From Phycisphaerales bacterium (GTDB lineage Bacteria; Planctomycetota; Phycisphaerae; Phycisphaerales; SM1A02), in NCBI GenBank assembly GCA_007135295.1, contig SLJD01000431.1, positions 1 through 10,119 on the forward strand: 10,119 nucleotides of DNA. Reading direction: 5' to 3'. This document shows positions 6,662 to 10,119 of this stretch, one piece after another. The notes beneath the pieces are model-generated. The model did not search any database. It was given only the letters and a program-made list of their open reading frames with translations, and was not told the DNA's origin. The translations under genes were made by a program, and so were the position numbers. The number at the start of each line of letters is the position of its first letter. Within the stretch, counting starts at the first letter, position 1.

Positions 6662-6666
6662 TACTT

Positions 6667-6670
6667 GGAG
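6667..6670 (+). promoter_or_regulatory. Ribosome binding site of the transporter gene
   Basis: GGAG (in TTGGAG) lies 8 bases before ATG 6679 and supports that start, which also gives the protein its signal peptide. Confidence 0.7.
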
Positions 6671-6678
6671 TAGATCAT

Positions 6679-8748
6679 ATGTGGCGGACAGGAACTGGGG
6701 CAGGCAGGCAACCGGACAACCATTTCACGTTGTGGGCACTCGCGGTCGTATTGGCGGCAGTGCTGACCGCCGACGTTGCCCACCCTGGACACTCTGCGTA
6801 CGGCAAGATGCGGCCGGCAGCGATCGAGGCCGGTAGCGCTCAGCCCGATGCGGAAGCGATTGATGGCATGATCTTTCCGGTCAATCGGCTGATTCCCCGC
6901 TACCCGATGGAAGATGACTTTGGATTGATTCCGATGGTCGACCATCCGCAGCTTCCGCCCGCCGAGCGGCTGCTCAATGTTGAAGTGGAGCTGTACCGGA
7001 CCGATGAAGGGTTGATCGGTCCATATGAAATTGATGATCAGGGCAACTTCGTTATCGAGGATGGCGAGCGTGTCCTGCGATGGCCGGATCACGAGCCCTT
7101 GCGTTATCGACTTGCCGATTTCAACGATGGGGTCGAACGGGACTTCGCTTCGACCGCAATCCTCGAAATCGTCCGGCGGGTCCGCCAATACTTCACCGAG
7201 CGTGATTACGTGGGGGTATATGTCCAGGTGAATCCTGAGCAGATCGATCAGCAGCTCCGCGATCGGCGTGACCCTGACGATCTGACAATCGAACTGCTGA
7301 TGATCATCGGGGCCGTCACCGAGTTGCGGACGGTTGCATCCGGAGACCGCATCGACGAGGAAGAGCGGATTAACCATCCGGAGCACGAGCGCATTCGACT
7401 TCGCTCGCCATACAAGCCGCATGATCCGGATGTCGAGCCGCATGAAGAACGTCGTGACGTGCTTTCACGACAGGGGTTGAACGAGTACATGTGGTACCTC
7501 GGCCGCCATCCCGGCCGTCGCGTTGATGCGAGCATCGGCCCCGGCGAGGAGCCCGGGGGAATCGCACTGGACTACCTCGTTGCCGAGAATCGTCCGGCGC
7601 TGTGGTACTTCGAGACCTCCAATACCGGTACACGCCAGACCGGGCGGTGGCGGCAGCGTTTTGGACTGATGCACACGCAATTGACCGGCAATGACGACAT
7701 TCTGAATCTCGAATACGTCACGACGAACTTTGAGGATGTCCATGGCGTGTCAGCATCCTATGAAGCGCCGTTCATGGACAATGATCGACTCCGGTGGCGC
7801 GTATTCGGTGGGTACAGCCGGTACACCGCGTCTGAAGTCGGCATATTCGATGACCGTTTCAAGGGGCGCTCGTGGGCCGCTGGTGCCGATCTCCGGTACA
7901 ACTTCCTACAGCACAACGAGTTATTCCTCGACGCCGTTGCCGGTCTCCGCTTTTCAAACATTCGCGTCAACAACGAGGCGGTCCAGATTCAAGGCGAGGA
8001 GCAGTTCCTGTTCCCGTACGTCGGCCTGCGTCTGGAACGGGAGGCCGAGTGGTTCCGCACGCTTGGCAGTCTGACACTCGAATACCAGAATGGATCGTTC
8101 ACCAGCACCGACGAAGAGGAACTGAATCGGCTTGGCCGGCTCGATCCCGATCGCAACTGGGCGACGCTGCGATGGGACCTCAACCACGCATTTTTCCTGG
8201 AGCCGCTGTTCAATCCCGACGCCCTCGATCGGCCGGACCCGGAGCAGAACCCCACGCTCGCGCATGAGCTGACGCTTGGGGCCCGGGGCCAATACTCTTT
8301 CGATCGTCGCCTCATCCCGCAGTCGCAGCAGGTGGTCGGGGGTTTTCACACGGTGCGCGGGTATCCCGAATCCATTGTGGCCGGTGACGATGTCATCATC
8401 GGCAACGTCGAATACCGCTTTCACGTGCCGCGTGCGTTCGGCGTGGAGGCGGAGCCGCGTGAACTCTTCGGCCAGCCGTTCCGATTCGCGCCGCAGTACA
8501 CCTACGGCCGTCCGGACTGGGACCTGATCCTGCGAGCCTTCGTTGATGTCGGTCGCTCCATGAACAACGACCGGTTCTTCTTTGAGTCCAATGAGACACT
8601 GATCGGCGCCGGGATCGGCGTCGAATTTCAGGTCAAGCGCAATCTCAGCGCCCGACTCGACTGGGGCTTCGCCCTCAGTGACGTCGATCGCGCTGATGTT
8701 GAATCCGGCGATAACCGGGTTCACTTCATCGGCACGCTGGCGTACTGA
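6679..8748 (+). CDS. FhaC/ShlB/HecB-type outer-membrane transporter (Omp85 superfamily)
   Basis: The 689-residue product looks like the outer-membrane pore of a two-partner secretion system. A signal peptide is visible (n-region 1-16, hydrophobic LWALAVVLAAVLTADVA at 18-34). Residues about 140-225 resemble the POTRA region (ILEIVRRVRQYFTERDYVGVYVQV, then LLMIIGAVTELRTVASGDRI). Residues about 275-305 (GRHPGRRVDASIGPGEEPGGIALDYLV) match the second POTRA and the barrel entrance of FhaC-like proteins. The rest is an alternating aromatic beta-barrel. It includes VRGY (559-562), the conserved Omp85 loop-6 motif, in HTVRGYPESIVAGDD, and it ends in HFIGTLAY with a terminal aromatic residue as barrel proteins require. 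The start is supported by GGAG eight bases upstream and by the signal peptide. No TpsA-type exoprotein lies next to it: the next gene is convergent. Its cargo is therefore unknown. The leader is long and structured. Confidence 0.87.
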   Translation: MWRTGTGAGRQPDNHFTLWALAVVLAAVLTADVAHPGHSAYGKMRPAAIEAGSAQPDAEAIDGMIFPVNRLIPRYPMEDDFGLIPMVDHPQLPPAERLLNVEVELYRTDEGLIGPYEIDDQGNFVIEDGERVLRWPDHEPLRYRLADFNDGVERDFASTAILEIVRRVRQYFTERDYVGVYVQVNPEQIDQQLRDRRDPDDLTIELLMIIGAVTELRTVASGDRIDEEERINHPEHERIRLRSPYKPHDPDVEPHEERRDVLSRQGLNEYMWYLGRHPGRRVDASIGPGEEPGGIALDYLVAENRPALWYFETSNTGTRQTGRWRQRFGLMHTQLTGNDDILNLEYVTTNFEDVHGVSASYEAPFMDNDRLRWRVFGGYSRYTASEVGIFDDRFKGRSWAAGADLRYNFLQHNELFLDAVAGLRFSNIRVNNEAVQIQGEEQFLFPYVGLRLEREAEWFRTLGSLTLEYQNGSFTSTDEEELNRLGRLDPDRNWATLRWDLNHAFFLEPLFNPDALDRPDPEQNPTLAHELTLGARGQYSFDRRLIPQSQQVVGGFHTVRGYPESIVAGDDVIIGNVEYRFHVPRAFGVEAEPRELFGQPFRFAPQYTYGRPDWDLILRAFVDVGRSMNNDRFFFESNETLIGAGIGVEFQVKRNLSARLDWGFALSDVDRADVESGDNRVHFIGTLAY

Positions 8749-8750
8749 TC

Positions 8751-8780
8751 ACCGAGCCGATGCAATGAGTCGGCTCAGGT
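8751..8780. terminator. Hairpin between convergent genes
   Basis: GAGCCGA (8754-8760) pairs with TCGGCTC (8770-8776) around a 9-base loop, and ACC/GGT extend the stem by three pairs past one bulged A (8777). It starts two bases after the transporter stop. It lacks a T run, so it is a likely but imperfect terminator that may serve both directions. Confidence 0.5.
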
Positions 8781-8850
8781 GTCGGTATGCCAGTTCGTTC
8801 GTGGTGTGAAGCGCCCGCCTTGTTCCCTGATGATCCGGTCGTTGTGGATG

Positions 8851-9132
8851 TCAATCAGCCCGCGTGTAGATGGCTTCTGATTCGCTTCTGCGATTTGTCA
8901 GCACATATGCGTGGTGGTAATCGAAAACCGCCTGGCCGAGCGCATCGCCTGCCGCGAGACGAATGACAGGGGCGTTATCAGTCCCGGCCTCGCCGTCAAA
9001 GTCGGCCGCCATCCGTGTCGGATCGAAGAATCCGTCAGCCACGTGGACATGATTCGGCGAGCCCGTCGAGCAGCCGCCAAGCAATGCTGCGCCGGCGACG
9101 GTACCAAGGCAAAGTGACAGGGACAGCTTCAT
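8851..9132 (-). CDS. Small predicted lipoprotein of unknown function
   Basis: The 93-residue product starts with a clear lipoprotein signal: MKLSLSLCLGTVAGAALLGGC, with lipobox LLGGC and the lipidated Cys at residue 21. The start ATG 9132 has GGAG seven bases upstream on the minus strand. The mature part is short and polar (DGFFDPTRMAADFDGEAG..., ending SEAIYTRAD) and has no domain I recognise. Lipidation and membrane anchoring are well supported by the sequence; the role is not. It is convergent with the transporter gene, 102 bases from its end, so it is not part of its operon, and a functional link would be guesswork. Confidence 0.75.
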   Translation of the reverse strand: MKLSLSLCLGTVAGAALLGGCSTGSPNHVHVADGFFDPTRMAADFDGEAGTDNAPVIRLAAGDALGQAVFDYHHAYVLTNRRSESEAIYTRAD

Positions 9133-9398
9133 GTGAAAACTCCACTGGGGTTGAGCCGGGTGTCAGTCACTACCATCGCGCCATCGACCAGCCCCCGGTA
9201 TGACTGAACCTGCGGAGTTGGAAAGTCCAGGGAGAATGAGGCGGTTGTCCGGGCCTTGCGGCCTGTATCACCCGCATGAGTTCGCGTCCCGCTCGATGAC
9301 TGATATAATGGGCTACGCATTGGGTCGTGCTCGCGGATGAAGCCGTTGTACGATGCTTCATCCTGGCCGAATGTCCCGTAATGTTTCGTGTTACTCAA
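9133..9398. other. Intergenic gap between lipoprotein and tRNA-Arg
   Basis: No supported gene is present. A long minus-strand open frame (9605-9129) crosses the tRNA in antisense and is rejected. The gap holds the lipoprotein ribosome binding site and a TATAAT box that may belong to the tRNA promoter. Confidence 0.5.
9281..9309 (+). promoter_or_regulatory. Candidate promoter upstream of tRNA-Arg
   Basis: TATAAT (9304-9309) is a perfect -10 box, preceded 17 bases earlier by TTCGCG, a weak -35 box (3 of 6). It lies about 90 bases before the tRNA, longer than usual, so the transcript would need trimming. No better promoter was seen closer. Confidence 0.35.
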
Positions 9399-9472
9399 GT
9401 CCGTGTAGCTCAATTGGATAGAGCGTCGGCCTCCGAAGCCGAAGGTTGCAGGTTCGAGTCCTGCCACGGACG
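9399..9472 (+). tRNA. tRNA-Arg (anticodon CCG)
   Basis: A complete cloverleaf is seen: acceptor GTCCGTG/CACGGAC (7 bp), D stem GCTC/GAGC, anticodon stem TCGGC/GCCGA with loop CTCCGAA and anticodon CCG (reads CGG), T stem GCAGG/CCTGC with loop TTCGAGT, and discriminator G. CCA is not encoded. The cloverleaf is free of mismatches. Confidence 0.96.
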
Positions 9473-9744
9473 TTCTCATAAGATCGGGCGGCAGACCGTG
9501 GGGCAGCGTTACGCCGTTCACGTTGGACGCGGCTATCAAAGTGCCGAGCATCCAAGCGCCAACACGCCAACTATCCAAGCGAAGATATGAAAGTGACTCC
9601 ATCAACCGGCCCGTTCATGGACCTGACCGGCCGGCTGAGCGTGTTGTCGCGAGAGTGCGGCGGCAACGACGCGGTGGGGATCTGTTGGCTCGCCCAGTAT
9701 CGGGGCCAGTATCGGGCTCGGTATCGGGCAGTCACAGAGGGGAT
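9473..9744. other. Intergenic gap with short direct repeats
   Basis: No supported gene is present. A 74-codon plus frame starts at ATG 9587 but has no ribosome binding site and runs antisense into the oxidoreductase end, so it is probably a shadow. ATCCAAGCG occurs twice (9550-9558 and 9573-9581), with CGCCAAC twice between. Three 12-base units lie at 9694-9729. No clear tRNA terminator was seen. Confidence 0.5.
9694..9729. repeat. Three tandem 12-bp units
   Basis: The units are CCAGTATCGGGG, CCAGTATCGGGC and TCGGTATCGGGC, sharing GTATCGGG. They lie 15 bases beyond the stop codon of the oxidoreductase gene. A role (protein binding, RNA end, slippage) cannot be read from the sequence. Confidence 0.7.
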
Positions 9745-10119
9745 TTACTTTTTCAAGCACCGCTCGACAAACTCGATCGGATGGTGCAGTTGGATGCCGG
9801 TTGCGTCGTGAACCTGATGGCGGCAGCTTGTGCCGGTAGCCAGGCCGATCGCTTCCGGGGCATCGCGGAACGGGTCGAAGACGGACAGTTCGCCGATGCG
9901 CATCGAAAGGTCGTAGCGATGGGTCGCGTAGCCGAACGAGCCGGCCATGCCGCAGCAGCCGCTGTCGAGGACCTGGAGCCGGTCGCCGACTATGCGTCGA
10001 AGCAGCGCGGCGGATGATTCGGCGCCCCACAACGCTTTCTGGTGGCAGTGGCCGTGGAAGATGACCGGTCCGTCGCCGGGGGGGGCGGCGATCTCGGGGG
10101 GCGTCGGGTGGGCGTTCCA
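9745..10119 (-). CDS. C-terminal part of a FAD-linked / Fe-S oxidoreductase (CCG domain), partial
   Basis: The 124 visible residues read off the right edge without a stop, so this is the 3' end of a longer gene. They hold the cysteine-rich CCG domain of GlpC/HdrB-like proteins: HGHCHQKAL (22-30), GCCGMAGSFGY (54-64) and TSCRHQ (97-102), with spacing C-x29-CC-x42-C. GCCGMAGSFGY and the following SMRIGEL are characteristic of the large fused FAD-binding plus Fe-S proteins related to glycolate oxidase GlcD or D-2-hydroxyglutarate-type dehydrogenases. Such proteins oxidise 2-hydroxy acids and pass electrons through Fe-S clusters. The FAD part is outside the window, so the fusion and substrate are inferred from the family. 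The stop is TAA at 9747-9745. A TTG at 10032 could be taken for a start but lies inside the conserved domain. Confidence 0.88.
   Translation of the reverse strand, partial: WNAHPTPPEIAAPPGDGPVIFHGHCHQKALWGAESSAALLRRIVGDRLQVLDSGCCGMAGSFGYATHRYDLSMRIGELSVFDPFRDAPEAIGLATGTSCRHQVHDATGIQLHHPIEFVERCLKK

Larger units (their letters stand above)
6357..6678. other. Divergent intergenic region between pyrG and the transporter gene
   Basis: This stretch separates two genes that point away from each other and is more AT-rich than its surroundings around 6425-6540. It holds a candidate rightward promoter, an inverted repeat around its presumed start point (GGTAGG 6453-6458 with CCTACC 6481-6486), and two hairpins just before the transporter ribosome binding site. 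I found no convincing pyrG promoter on the minus strand and no supported gene. Confidence 0.55.

Noticed and set aside
6438..6836. A plus-strand open frame of 132 codons before and into the transporter gene
   Set aside because: It overlaps the transporter start in another frame and has no motif; the transporter start has a ribosome binding site and signal peptide.
6142..7443. A minus-strand open frame of 433 codons
   Set aside because: It overlaps both the transporter (antisense) and the pyrG start in another frame, and its composition is not protein-like.
7954..8724. A minus-strand open frame of 256 codons
   Set aside because: It is antisense to the conserved barrel of the transporter.
9129..9605. 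A minus-strand open frame of 158 codons crossing tRNA-Arg, containing SVAGLEPATFGFGG
   Set aside because: The motif is the well-known false translation of a tRNA in antisense.
9694..9729. The 12-bp units as a CRISPR array
   Set aside because: The units are directly adjacent, too short and without spacers; no cas genes are present.
9587..9811. A 74-codon plus-strand open frame starting at ATG 9587
   Set aside because: It has no ribosome binding site, runs across the tandem repeats and is antisense to the oxidoreductase end.

Overview
The window looks like chromosomal DNA of a planctomycete, most probably of the Phycisphaerae type. It is GC-rich. Two neighbouring secreted proteins end in the paired dockerin-like tail (VGGADLGILL repeats with a Cys-containing linker) typical of that class. 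The CTP synthase is of a divergent clade, and the FhaC/ShlB-type outer-membrane protein, tyrosine recombinase and FAD/Fe-S oxidoreductase also fit that phylum by recall. No database search was possible.

Layout from left to right. 1-1426 (+) is a secreted PQQ-type sugar dehydrogenase (GSDH fold), cut by the left edge, with a C-terminal dockerin pair. A perfect 15-bp inverted repeat (1476-1512) follows. 1600-2511 (+) is a secreted right-handed beta-helix protein with nearly the same dockerin pair. 2512-2738 has no convincing gene. 2739-4042 (+) is a tyrosine recombinase (integrase) that appears to be decaying: the intact part is 3056-4042, the probable N-terminus lies upstream behind an in-frame stop and a frame change, and a 4-residue gap sits inside the catalytic domain. 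About 245 bp beyond it lies a tRNA with anticodon CAU (complement 4287-4360), with its 3' end facing the integrase, the usual arrangement for an integrated element. Then comes pyrG (complement 4449-6356). A divergent intergenic region (6357-6678) carries a candidate promoter and two leader hairpins. 6679-8748 (+) is an FhaC/ShlB-like Omp85-superfamily transporter. A convergent small lipoprotein gene (complement 8851-9132), a tRNA-Arg(CCG) (9399-9472) and the C-terminal end of a FAD/Fe-S oxidoreductase (complement 9745-10119, running off the right edge) complete the window.

The genes do not form one pathway. The left part is about secreted or cell-surface proteins, the middle is a tRNA-linked mobile-element remnant beside housekeeping pyrG, and the right part concerns the outer membrane plus an unrelated oxidoreductase. 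I found no convincing new multi-gene system. The points most worth a second look are the decaying integrase beside the tRNA, the divergent CTP synthase, the shared dockerin tails, and the structured leader of the transporter gene.
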